Origin: an uncultured Clostridia bacterium
GTDB lineage: Bacteria > Bacillota > Clostridia > Christensenellales > CAG-138
NCBI GenBank assembly: GCA_937915925.1
Contig: CALGGM010000145.1
Span: 1-22,861 of the forward strand
DNA length: 22,861 nt
Direction of reading: 5' to 3'
Each line of letters starts with the position of its first letter. Position 1 is the first letter of the stretch. This document shows, one piece after another, positions 1 through 5,791 of this stretch. Under the pieces are notes generated by a model. The model was given only the letters and a program-made list of their open reading frames with translations, made no database searches and was not told the origin of the DNA. The translations under genes and the position numbers were made by a program.

Positions 1-2
1 AA

Positions 3-482
3 ACGGACAGCTACACCTGTGCAGCAGGGAAACAGATCACTTACGATTACGACAAGCATTCCAAAACGAAAACCGGGTTAGAGATTGCAACCTCCGTATA
101 CAGTTGCAAGGACTGTGCAGGCTGTCCCCTGAAAGAGAAGTGCATCCGAGCAGGGAGCAAGAAGCCGTTGGAGGAGCGAAGCAAGGTGATCTATGTGTCC
201 AAACGCTTCGCCGCACAACGGGAAGCGATGGAAGAGCGGATCAACACCGAACAGGGAAAGCTTCTTCGTGTGAACCGGAGCATCCAATCCGAAGGCGTCT
301 TTGCGGTGGTAAAGGAGGACATGAGCTTCCGGCGCTTTCTGCTTCGCGGACAAATAAAGGTCACCGTGGAATGGACGCTTCTAAGCCTTGCCTATAACAT
401 TCTTAAGCTGCACAATAAACTCCAAAAAGGTCGCTTGGGAACGGGGCTTGTGATTCCTAAAAATTATCCGAAGGGCTTGTAA
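3..482 (+). CDS. IS1182-family transposase, C-terminal fragment (5' end outside window)
   Basis: An open frame enters from the left edge and runs to TAA at 480-482, about 159 residues. It shows the features of the last third of IS1182/DDE_Tnp_1_6 transposases: a Cys-rich stretch (CKDCAGCPLKEKC, encoded near 108-149), then a basic region with VIYVSKRF, then VNRSIQSEGVFAVVKEDM, MSFRRFLLRG and a C-terminal helix WTLLSLAYNILKLHN. In this family the block around RSIQSEGVF holds the conserved C-terminal Glu of the DDE triad (family knowledge; the residue assignment is inferred). The upstream catalytic Asp residues lie outside the window, so I cannot say whether the element is intact. No frameshift is seen in the visible part. 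The enzyme would cut and join element ends during transposition. Confidence 0.8.
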   Translation, partial: TDSYTCAAGKQITYDYDKHSKTKTGLEIATSVYSCKDCAGCPLKEKCIRAGSKKPLEERSKVIYVSKRFAAQREAMEERINTEQGKLLRVNRSIQSEGVFAVVKEDMSFRRFLLRGQIKVTVEWTLLSLAYNILKLHNKLQKGRLGTGLVIPKNYPKGL

Positions 483-505
483 CAAAAAACAACCGAATAC
501 ACATA

Positions 506-538
506 TCCCAGAGAGCATCCGAACGGTACTCTCTGGGA
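506..538. other. Perfect 10-bp hairpin after the transposase gene
   Basis: TCCCAGAGAG (506-515) pairs exactly with CTCTCTGGGA (529-538) across a 13-base loop. It lies 24 bases after the transposase stop codon and probably reduces read-through, but there is no T-run on either side, so it is not a classical intrinsic terminator. It may belong to the insertion sequence. Confidence 0.6.
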
Positions 539-600
539 CATCTTACGCCATTTCTCTGCTTTTCACAAAAGTTATCCACATTCCTCCGCGAACAAACAAA

Positions 601-645
601 GCGCTGCCTCATCTCAGCTCGTTAAACAGTTTTGAGACAGCGCCC
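601..645 (-). terminator. Inverted repeat: arcC terminator and/or IS terminal repeat
   Basis: GCGCTGCCTCA (601-611) pairs with TGAGACAGCGC (633-643) with one mismatch. Reading on the minus strand it follows the carbamate kinase stop codon by about 13 bases and is followed by a short T-rich stretch (TTTGTTTG), so it could terminate arcC. The right arm also looks like an IS1182 terminal repeat. Both readings are compatible with insertion of an element into or beside the terminator. Confidence 0.45.
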
Positions 646-656
646 TTATTATCCGA

Positions 657-1583
657 TTACTTTACGATCTTCGTGCCGCTTTCGCCGCGAAGAGCTGCCG
701 CCGCGTTTTCGAGGGAGGCGATGATCGCTTCGCCGCCGGTCTTTGCAAAGCTCATGGCTGCCTGCACCTTCGGGAGCATGGAGCCCGGCGCGAAATGTCC
801 TTCCTTGCAGTAGCGCTCGGCTTCCTCGCAGGTCATGCAGGAGAGCGACTGCTGATCCGGCTTGCCCCAGTTGATCGCAACGCGGTCGACCGCGGTGAGG
901 ATAACCAGCGCGTCCGCCTTTACCAGCTCCGCAAGCTTTGCGGAAGCGAAGTCCTTGTCGATGACAGCGGGAACGCCCAGAAGCTTTCCGTCCTTTTCGA
1001 CGACCGGGATGCCGCCGCCGCCCACGGTGATGACCACATGACCCGCGTCGATCAGCGTGTTCACCATGTCCTTTTCCACGACGTCAACGGGCTTCGGGCT
1101 CGGCACAACCTGACGGTAGCCGCGGCCCGCGTCCTCGATCATCGTATAGCCCTTTTCCGCGGCGATCCGGTCCGCTTCTTCCTTCGAATAGAACGCGCCG
1201 ATCGGCTTGGTGGGATGTTGGAACGCCGGATCGTTTTCATCGACGAGCACCTGCGTGACGACGGTCGCGACGTTCTTTTGGATCCCGCGCGCTTTCAGTT
1301 CATTTTGAATGCTGTTTTGCAGATGATAACCGATATAGCCCTGGCTCATCGCGCCGCATTCCGGGAACGGCATGTCGGACTTGATCGCCTTTGCGGCAGC
1401 CGCGGTGGACATGGCGAGGTTGATCATGCCGACCTGCGGACCGTTGCCGTGCGCGATCACAACCTGGTTGCCCGCCTCGATGAGGTCGACGATGGGCTTT
1501 GCGGTCTTGGTCACGAGCGCAAGCTGTTCATACGGCGTGTTGCCCAGCGCGTTGCCGCCGAGGGCGATAACGAGTTTCTTCAT
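657..1583 (-). CDS. arcC: Carbamate kinase
   Basis: The product is 308 residues, the usual family length. Carbamate kinase interconverts ATP plus carbamate and ADP plus carbamoyl phosphate in the cytoplasm, and in fermenting bacteria it usually makes ATP at the end of arginine or agmatine/purine breakdown. Visible motifs of the amino-acid-kinase fold are ALGGNALG near the N-terminus, AHGNGPQVG at about 60, GGGGIPVV at about 200, VIDKDFASAKLAEL at about 222 and LTAVDRVAINWGKP at about 245. The start at 1583 is preceded by a strong AGGAGG seven bases upstream; an earlier in-frame ATG at 1628 would overlap the -10 box of the promoter and is rejected. No arcA or argF homologue lies beside it, so the pathway that supplies carbamoyl phosphate is not visible. 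The gene has its own promoter and stands alone next to an IS end. Confidence 0.95.
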   Translation of the reverse strand: MKKLVIALGGNALGNTPYEQLALVTKTAKPIVDLIEAGNQVVIAHGNGPQVGMINLAMSTAAAAKAIKSDMPFPECGAMSQGYIGYHLQNSIQNELKARGIQKNVATVVTQVLVDENDPAFQHPTKPIGAFYSKEEADRIAAEKGYTMIEDAGRGYRQVVPSPKPVDVVEKDMVNTLIDAGHVVITVGGGGIPVVEKDGKLLGVPAVIDKDFASAKLAELVKADALVILTAVDRVAINWGKPDQQSLSCMTCEEAERYCKEGHFAPGSMLPKVQAAMSFAKTGGEAIIASLENAAAALRGESGTKIVK

Positions 1584-1598
1584 ATTCAATCCTCCTAT

Positions 1599-1611
1599 CG
1601 TGCATTGCACG
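1599..1611. promoter_or_regulatory. 13-bp palindrome in the arcC leader (candidate operator)
   Basis: CGTGCA-T-TGCACG is a perfect inverted repeat with a single central base. It lies between the expected arcC transcription start (about 1620) and the ribosome site (about 1590-1595). A site here could block elongation or initiation when bound by a repressor, or form a small hairpin in the leader. The binding protein is unknown. Confidence 0.5.
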
Positions 1612-1626
1612 TGATTTACCGCCTTC

Positions 1627-1655
1627 ATTATATGGGTTCACTCCCGCCTTGTCAA
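1627..1655 (-). promoter_or_regulatory. Perfect consensus sigma-A promoter of arcC
   Basis: On the minus strand the sequence reads TTGACA (1655-1650), 17 bases, TATAAT (1632-1627). Both hexamers and the spacer are exact consensus. The start point should be near 1620, giving a leader of about 37 bases that contains the palindrome at 1599-1611 and an AGGAGG ribosome site. Confidence 0.9.
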
Positions 1656-1661
1656 CGAATT

Positions 1662-1686
1662 CGCGCGGAATATATCGTTCCGCGCG
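1662..1686. repeat. 9-bp hairpin at the left border of hairpin array A
   Basis: CGCGCGGAA (1662-1670) pairs exactly with TTCCGCGCG (1678-1686) over a 7-base loop. It overlaps the first small hairpin of the array (1684-1696) and lies just upstream of the arcC -35 box. It may be the left-hand boundary structure of the array. Confidence 0.6.
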
Positions 1687-1969
1687 GCTTTGCCGCAATT
1701 CATGTCCTTCGGACAATTCATGCTCCGAAGGAGCAATTCATGGCGAAGCCAATTCACGACCGTAGGTCAATTCATGCGCCGCAGGAGCAATTCATGCGCC
1801 GCAGGAGCAATTCATGCGCCGCAGGAGCAATTCATGGCGACGCCAATTCATCAACAGCGCAGTTTTTTCAATGAATTGTGTCTTCGACACATGAATTGTG
1901 TCTTCGACACATGAATTGTGTTGCACACATGAATTGTGCTGCGCACATGAATTGACGCCGTTGGCGTCA
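1684..1969. repeat. Hairpin array A: 14 triloop hairpins in two opposed halves
   Basis: The left half (1684-1851) has nine units of a small hairpin plus the spacer AATTCAT or AATTCAC. Stems and loops in order are GCGGC/ttt, GTCC/ttc, GCTCC/gaa, GGC/gaa, GACC/gta, GCGCC/gca three times (each with the same imperfect arm GGAGC) and GGC/gac. After a non-repeat centre (1852-1870) the right half runs the other way with spacer ATGAATT and five hairpins: GTGTC/ttc twice, GTGT/tgc, GTGC/tgc and the 7-bp TGACGCC/gtt at 1953-1969. The array lies between the divergent arcC and AEC promoters. Stems differ in sequence but keep pairing, which points to selection for, or templated generation of, structure. 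Confidence 0.9.
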
Positions 1970-1987
1970 TTATTACAGACGCCTTGC

Positions 1988-2016
1988 TTGCAATCGACGG
2001 ACAATTACGGTACAAT
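1988..2016 (+). promoter_or_regulatory. Promoter of the AEC transporter operon
   Basis: TTGCAA (1988-1993), a 17-base spacer and TACAAT (2011-2016) form a good sigma-A promoter. The expected start point is six to seven bases after the -10 box, which is at or next to the A of the ATG at 2023. This implies a leaderless or nearly leaderless transcript. Confidence 0.75.
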
Positions 2017-2022
2017 AGAAAT

Positions 2023-2955
2023 ATGGAATACTTCTGGACATCATTCAACATCGTCATGCCGCTTGTGCTCATGATGGCGACGGGGTTTCTGATCCGGCGG
2101 ATCGGGCTCGTCTCGGAGGACGCGTTTCGCGTGATCAACCGCATCGTGTTCTACATCGGCATCCCGACGCTCGTGTTTCACAGCGTCGTGACCGACCGCA
2201 CGCCCGCGCGGTGGCAGTTCGCGGTGTGGGTCGCAGTCAGCGTTCTTGCTGCCTTTGTCATCTCTATGCTGCTTTCGCGCGCGCTCACAAAGGATCCGAG
2301 CAAGCGCGGCACGATCGCGCAGGCGGCGTACCGTTCTAACGACGGGATCTTCGGTCTTGCGGTCGCAAGCGCGCTGCTCGGCGAGGGCAATACCGGCACG
2401 ATGGCGTTTGCGCTGGTCATCTCCGCATCGCTGTTCGGGATCACCGGCGTGCTGTGCTACGAGCTGAACCGCGGCGGCAAGATCAAGTTCGGCAAGGTGC
2501 TTTTGAACACGCTGAAAAACCCGATCCTGATCGCGGCGGTGCTGGCTTTTGTCGTGCGGCTCACGGGGCTTACGCTGCCGCACGTCATTATGAAGCCGAT
2601 CGAGTATTTCAAGAATATGTGTACGCCTCTGGGCTTTTTGGTGCTCGGCGGGCTTTTGTCGTTCCGCTCGCTGAAAGCGGACTGGAAGCTTGTCACCGTC
2701 GTGAGCGTCATCAAGCTCGTCGCGTTCCCCGTCGCCGCGTGTACGCTTGCGTATGTCGTCGGCGGGCTTCGGGGCGCTGAGCTTGCGTCCGTCTTTATCA
2801 TCTTTTCCGCGCCGACCGCCATGTCGTGCATGCCGATGGCAAGCGAGCTCGGCGGCGACGTGAAGCTTTCCGGCGAGCTGATCGCGGTCACGACCGTGCT
2901 GTCGCTTTTGACCGTGTTCCTGTATTTGACATTCTTCGGAGGGATCCTGACATGA
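2023..2955 (+). CDS. AEC (auxin efflux carrier) family permease
   Basis: The product is 310 residues and almost entirely hydrophobic, with about ten predicted membrane spans. The N-terminus has the family pattern: a first helix (FNIVMPLVLMMATGFLIRRIG) followed by a motif close to LSEEAFRVINRIVFYIGIPTLVF. A repeat of the fold begins near PILIAAVLAFVVRL (about 180). AEC proteins in bacteria export or import organic acids such as malate or malonate; the substrate cannot be told here. The ATG at 2023 has no Shine-Dalgarno sequence and follows the -10 box by six bases, so it is probably read from a leaderless mRNA. The TTG at 1984 lies upstream of the promoter and is rejected. The stop codon overlaps the next gene by four bases (ATGA), so the two are coupled. 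Confidence 0.88.
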   Translation: MEYFWTSFNIVMPLVLMMATGFLIRRIGLVSEDAFRVINRIVFYIGIPTLVFHSVVTDRTPARWQFAVWVAVSVLAAFVISMLLSRALTKDPSKRGTIAQAAYRSNDGIFGLAVASALLGEGNTGTMAFALVISASLFGITGVLCYELNRGGKIKFGKVLLNTLKNPILIAAVLAFVVRLTGLTLPHVIMKPIEYFKNMCTPLGFLVLGGLLSFRSLKADWKLVTVVSVIKLVAFPVAACTLAYVVGGLRGAELASVFIIFSAPTAMSCMPMASELGGDVKLSGELIAVTTVLSLLTVFLYLTFFGGILT

Positions 2956-4157
2956 CACAGCGTTTATACCTTCTGGACAGCATGCTGTCCTCGTTCGACG
3001 CCGTCGTAACGGCGTGCGAGCCCGACCGCGACGCGTTTCTGATCGAGCTCGATCAAAGCGCGTTCTTCCCGAACAAGGGCGGACAGCCCTGCGACGTCGG
3101 CACGGTCGGCGAAGCGGTCGTTTCGGACGTGAACGAACGCGGCGAACATCTTTTGCACCGCGCGGATCGGGCAATCCCCGTCGGCACGGCGGTGCACTGC
3201 GAGCTCGACTTTGCGCGGCGGTTCGACATCATGCAGCAGCACACCGGCGAGCATCTGTTATCCTACTGCGCATGGCGTCTTTTCGGCGCGCAGAACGTGG
3301 GCTTCCACTGCGCGTTAAGTTACGCGACGCTCGATCTCGACAAGGCGGTCGGGCACGAGGGCATTGCGGAGATCGAACGGCTCGCAAACCGGCTCGCCGC
3401 CGAGAACGCCGCCGTCACGGCGAAGATCTATGAGACCGAGGAGGATTTAAAAGGCATTCCGCTCCGCAAGCACGCGGAGGGCTTGGAAGCGCCGATTCGC
3501 ATCGTCACGATCGAGGGCAGCGACGCATGCACCTGCTGCGCGCCGCACGTCCGGCGCACCGGCGAGATCGGACAGCTCAAGATCATCGACGCGATCCCCT
3601 ATAAGGGCGGCACGCGCTGCACGTTCCTGTGCGGCATGCGCGCGCTTTCCCATGCGCAGCAGATGCAGGATACGGTTTCCGCGATCGCGCTGAAATTCTC
3701 GACCGCGCGGGAGCAGGCGGAAGCGGCGGTGCAAAAGCAAGCGGACGAGCTTTCCGAAACGAAGCGCGCGCTCCGGCAGGCTTACGCCGCTTTGGACGAA
3801 TACCTTGCAAACGCGCTGAAAGCGGAAGCCGAAACCGTCAACGGCACGAAGCTGATCGTAAAGACGCTCGAAAGCGTCGACGCAAAGCGGCTTCGGAATC
3901 TTGCGGGAGCAACGATGACGGAGCATGCGCTGACCGTGCTGTTTTCCGACACGGGCGATCGCGTTTCCTACCTGCTCGCGTCGAACGGCGTGAAGACCGA
4001 TATGGGCGTGCTGATCGGCGCGGTCAACGCGGCATTCTCCGGCAACGGCGGCGGCAGAGGCACGCTTGCGCAGGGCAGCGCAAAAAAGCCCTCCGGCATG
4101 GCGGAAACCGTCGAAGGGCTGAAAACGTATTTCAGAAACGTCCTGCTGCACGGCTGA
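2952..4157 (+). CDS. Alanyl-tRNA editing protein (AlaX type with DHHA1 domain)
   Basis: The product is 401 residues, the size of the long AlaX form. AlaX proteins hydrolyse mischarged Ser-tRNA(Ala) or Gly-tRNA(Ala) in trans. The N-terminal segment (SAFFPNKGGQPCD, about 36-48) matches the AlaRS second-additional domain. The zinc/active-site motif HTGEH gives H97 and H101, and CCAPH gives C195 and H199, completing the usual four metal ligands. A coiled-coil stretch (about 235-300) links to a DHHA1-like C-terminal domain ending in GNGGGRGTLAQGSAKKP (about 360-377), the Gly-rich loop used for tRNA elbow binding. The start overlaps the AEC stop codon (ATGA) with GGAGGG upstream. It is probably cotranscribed with the permease and the following membrane protein. 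Confidence 0.9.
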   Translation: MTQRLYLLDSMLSSFDAVVTACEPDRDAFLIELDQSAFFPNKGGQPCDVGTVGEAVVSDVNERGEHLLHRADRAIPVGTAVHCELDFARRFDIMQQHTGEHLLSYCAWRLFGAQNVGFHCALSYATLDLDKAVGHEGIAEIERLANRLAAENAAVTAKIYETEEDLKGIPLRKHAEGLEAPIRIVTIEGSDACTCCAPHVRRTGEIGQLKIIDAIPYKGGTRCTFLCGMRALSHAQQMQDTVSAIALKFSTAREQAEAAVQKQADELSETKRALRQAYAALDEYLANALKAEAETVNGTKLIVKTLESVDAKRLRNLAGATMTEHALTVLFSDTGDRVSYLLASNGVKTDMGVLIGAVNAAFSGNGGGRGTLAQGSAKKPSGMAETVEGLKTYFRNVLLHG

Positions 4158-4175
4158 GGACGGAAAGGAGACCGC

Positions 4176-4745
4176 ATGATCGCTTCCGTGATCCTGAACG
4201 CCTGTACCGTACTGTTCGTTCTTGTCAGCATTCTTGTCGACCTGCGGCGCGCGGAGTCGGCGGCGAAGCTGTTTCGCTACTTTACGACGCTGTCGAACGT
4301 GCTCTGCGCGATCGCGTCGCTGACCGTTCTCGTGTTTCAGCTTCTGGGCGGGCTGCCGTTCGGCGTTCTGCTGTTCAAGTACATCGGCACGGCGGCGGTG
4401 ACGGTCACGATGCTGACGGTGTTTCTGTTCCTGCTGCCCGTGTCGCACGACTGGAAGGGACTGCTTACGGGTCCGGAGCTGTTTCTGCATTTCATCTGTC
4501 CGGCGCTTGCGATCTTGTCGTTTCTCGCGTTTGAAAAGACCGCCATGCCCGCGTGGATCATTGCCTTGGGCGTCGCGCCCGTGGTGCTGTACGGCGCGCT
4601 GTACCTTCGCAAGGTCGTTTTCGCTCCGGAAGCGAGCCGTTGGGAGGACTTTTACGGCTTCAATTACAACGGGAAATGGAAGCGCAGCCTCGTTCTGATG
4701 ATGCTCGGCGCGGCGCTGATCTCGCTTGCGCTCTGGGCGATCTGA
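4176..4745 (+). CDS. Pr6Pr-type (FAR-17a/AIG1-like) integral membrane protein
   Basis: The product is 189 residues with about six hydrophobic segments. The FRYFTTLSNVLCAIASL motif near residue 30 matches the F.yFT.lSN signature of the Pr6Pr/FAR-17a family. Other hallmarks are LFLLPVSHDWKG, a HFICPALAILSF segment and YGFNYNGKWKRS near the C-terminus. The biochemical role of bacterial members is not established; eukaryotic relatives of the fold are lipid (FAHFA) hydrolases. The start has a good GGAAAGGAG ribosome site, 18 bases after the alanyl-tRNA editing gene. No T-tailed terminator is obvious directly after the stop codon. Confidence 0.75.
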   Translation: MIASVILNACTVLFVLVSILVDLRRAESAAKLFRYFTTLSNVLCAIASLTVLVFQLLGGLPFGVLLFKYIGTAAVTVTMLTVFLFLLPVSHDWKGLLTGPELFLHFICPALAILSFLAFEKTAMPAWIIALGVAPVVLYGALYLRKVVFAPEASRWEDFYGFNYNGKWKRSLVLMMLGAALISLALWAI

Positions 4746-4788
4746 AAACATCTTGCCTTGGGATTGTGATGTTCATAAATTGGTCACA

Positions 4789-4877
4789 CTTTCCACGAAG
4801 CTTTTCCACCTTATCCACCGAATTATCCACAATGCACGTATTTATTGGGGTTTTGTAACCGGCTGTGTTGTGGAAAA
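4789..4877. other. Cluster of five DnaA-box-like sites
   Basis: Sites are CTTTCCACG (4789-4797), TTTTCCACC (4802-4810), TTATCCACC (4811-4819), TTATCCACA (4823-4831, exact DnaA-box consensus) and, on the minus strand, TTTTCCACA (4877-4869). The middle three are nearly contiguous. They lie in the gap between two convergent genes, about 3.5 kb from dnaA. They may be a second part of the origin or a DnaA-titrating or regulatory site. Confidence 0.6.
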
Positions 4878-4927
4878 GTAAGAAAAGGAACCGATCGGAT
4901 TCTCTTTTGAGAACCGACCGGCTCCTT
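4871..4927 (-). terminator. Terminator of thiT
   Basis: On the minus strand a long imperfect hairpin (arms about 4908-4927 and 4885-4905, loop CAAAAG) is followed by a T-rich stretch (CCTTTTCTTACTTTTCC). It lies downstream of the thiT stop codon and beyond hairpin array B, so the array would be part of the thiT transcript's 3' end. Confidence 0.7.
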
Positions 4928-4944
4928 CATCAATTATCGTTTCA

Positions 4945-5010
4945 TGACAGCACAGCTGTCAATTCACGGCGCAGCCAATTCATGCGCGGAGCGCAATTCA
5001 TGGCGCAGCC
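4945..5010 (+). repeat. Hairpin array B: four triloop hairpins
   Basis: Head hairpin TGACAGC-aca-GCTGTCA (4945-4961), then spacer AATTCAC with GGC-gca-GCC (4968-4976), spacer AATTCAT with GCGC-gga-GCGC (4984-4994), and spacer AATTCAT with GGC-gca-GCC (5002-5010), ending in ATTTCATT. It stops nine bases from the thiT stop codon. Same architecture as arrays A and C. Confidence 0.9.
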
Positions 5011-5019
5011 ATTTCATTC

Positions 5020-5616
5020 TTATTTGTCCGCCTTTTGGAGCTGCTCGCCCATGAAGAAGGGCTTCAGGGGCTGATAGATCAGCATGGCGACGATCTCGGT
5101 TGCGACCAGCTCGATGAGCATATACCAGCCGTTGTACAGAGCGGAATAGATCCACGGGCTTACCATCTTCATGCCCATGAACTCCTCGGGCATCCAGACG
5201 CCCCAGATCCATGCGCCCGCCACATAGTGGCAGAGGAAGCGGAGCACGAACGTGACCGCGATGCCGATGGCGACGGACTTTCTCTCCTTGCCGAAGACGC
5301 CGGAAAGACCGATGACCGTGTAGGCAAGAATGTAGTCAAGCAGCACGATGCCCGCGCCCATCAGGAACGAATCCGCGTAGCCGACGTTGTCCAGTCCGAG
5401 CAGCATCTGCGCAATGCTGTAAACGAACGCCACGAGTACGCCCCATTTCCATCCGTAGCGATGGCTGATCAGAACGATCGGAAGCATGCTCAGAATTGTG
5501 ACGCCGCCGCCGAACGGCAGGTCGATCTTGACCATGCTGCAAACCGTTGCGATTGCGATCATCAATGCGCTTTCCACGAGCTGCAGTGTTGTAATCTTCT
5601 TTGTTGTGTTTTCCAT
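5020..5616 (-). CDS. thiT: Energy-coupling thiamine transporter S component
   Basis: The product is 198 residues with six hydrophobic segments, typical of ECF-transporter S components. ThiT binds thiamine and works with the shared EcfA/A'/T module, which is not in this window. Family landmarks are DLPFGGGVTILSMLPIVLIS (about 32-51), RYGWKWGVLVAFVYSIAQ, a central FLRFLCHYVAGAWIWGVW and a C-terminal WIYSALYNGWYMLIE helix carrying the conserved aromatic and acidic residues of the thiamine site. The start at 5616 has GAGGAGGAG upstream. A TPP riboswitch with a terminator precedes the gene and supports thiamine as the ligand independently of the protein. It is a single-gene unit ending in array B and a terminator. 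Confidence 0.93.
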   Translation of the reverse strand: MENTTKKITTLQLVESALMIAIATVCSMVKIDLPFGGGVTILSMLPIVLISHRYGWKWGVLVAFVYSIAQMLLGLDNVGYADSFLMGAGIVLLDYILAYTVIGLSGVFGKERKSVAIGIAVTFVLRFLCHYVAGAWIWGVWMPEEFMGMKMVSPWIYSALYNGWYMLIELVATEIVAMLIYQPLKPFFMGEQLQKADK

Positions 5617-5631
5617 AATGACTCCTCCTCA

Positions 5632-5662
5632 AATAAAAATGCCGTCCCGTCGGGACAGCATC
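5632..5662 (-). terminator. Riboswitch-controlled terminator in the thiT leader
   Basis: On the minus strand ATGCTGTCCCG-A-CGGGACGGCAT forms an 11-bp stem with one G-U pair, followed directly by TTTTTATTT. It lies between the TPP aptamer and the thiT ribosome site, so ligand binding can switch transcription off. Confidence 0.88.
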
Positions 5663-5677
5663 TTAAAGCTTATGATT

Positions 5678-5753
5678 ACGCTTCCTACGATGGCATGACC
5701 CAACAGGTTCCAAGGGTGCTTCTCAGCCGAAGGTCGTTCGGCGCCCCTGCGTC
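5678..5753 (-). promoter_or_regulatory. TPP riboswitch aptamer (THI element)
   Basis: On the minus strand the leader contains the conserved blocks of the thiamine-pyrophosphate aptamer: ACGCAGGGGCGCC at the 5' side, CTGAGAAGCACCCTTGGAACC in the centre (CUGAGA plus the ACC.UUGAACCUG-like block), GTCATGCCATCGTAGGAAGCG at the 3' side. ACGC at the start pairs with GCGT at the end as P1. The aptamer begins at or within a base or two of the expected transcription start. High TPP is expected to favour the terminator at 5632-5662. Confidence 0.93.
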
Positions 5754-5759
5754 GGGATT

Positions 5760-5788
5760 ACTATAGCAGAAACCGAAAATAAAGTCAA
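5760..5788 (-). promoter_or_regulatory. Promoter of thiT
   Basis: Minus-strand TTGACT (5788-5783), 17 bases, TATAGT (5765-5760). The -35 box begins only three bases past the stop codon of the upstream signal peptidase gene. Confidence 0.8.
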
Positions 5789-5791
5789 GGG

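Larger units (their letters stand above)
1..645 (+). mobile_element. Right part of an IS1182-like insertion sequence
   Basis: The first 482 bases encode the C-terminal part of a DDE transposase. About 150 bases after its stop codon there is a segment ending in TTTTGAGACAGCGCCC (about 630-645), which resembles the terminal inverted repeat style of IS1182-type elements (GGGCTGTCTCAAAA read inward). The left end is outside the window, so the inverted repeat cannot be matched and the right border is tentative. The border would fall about 12 bases past the end of the carbamate kinase gene, so the element may have inserted in that gene's terminator region. Confidence 0.5.

Noticed and set aside
506..538. 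Intrinsic terminator of the transposase gene
   Set aside because: The stem is perfect but there is no T-run on either strand, so it is listed only as a hairpin.
795..1874. Long open frame on the plus strand opposite carbamate kinase
   Set aside because: It is an antisense shadow of arcC; its Arg/His/Asp-rich composition has no domain-like pattern and it runs into the hairpin array.
1684..1969. Array A as a CRISPR array
   Set aside because: The constant part is only 7 bases, the variable parts are 9-15 bases and are themselves palindromes, and orientation flips midway. No cas genes are nearby.
3447..4751. Long minus-strand open frame opposite the alanyl-tRNA editing and Pr6Pr genes
   Set aside because: Low-complexity Arg/Gln/His-rich translation, no ribosome site, and both plus-strand genes have clear family motifs.
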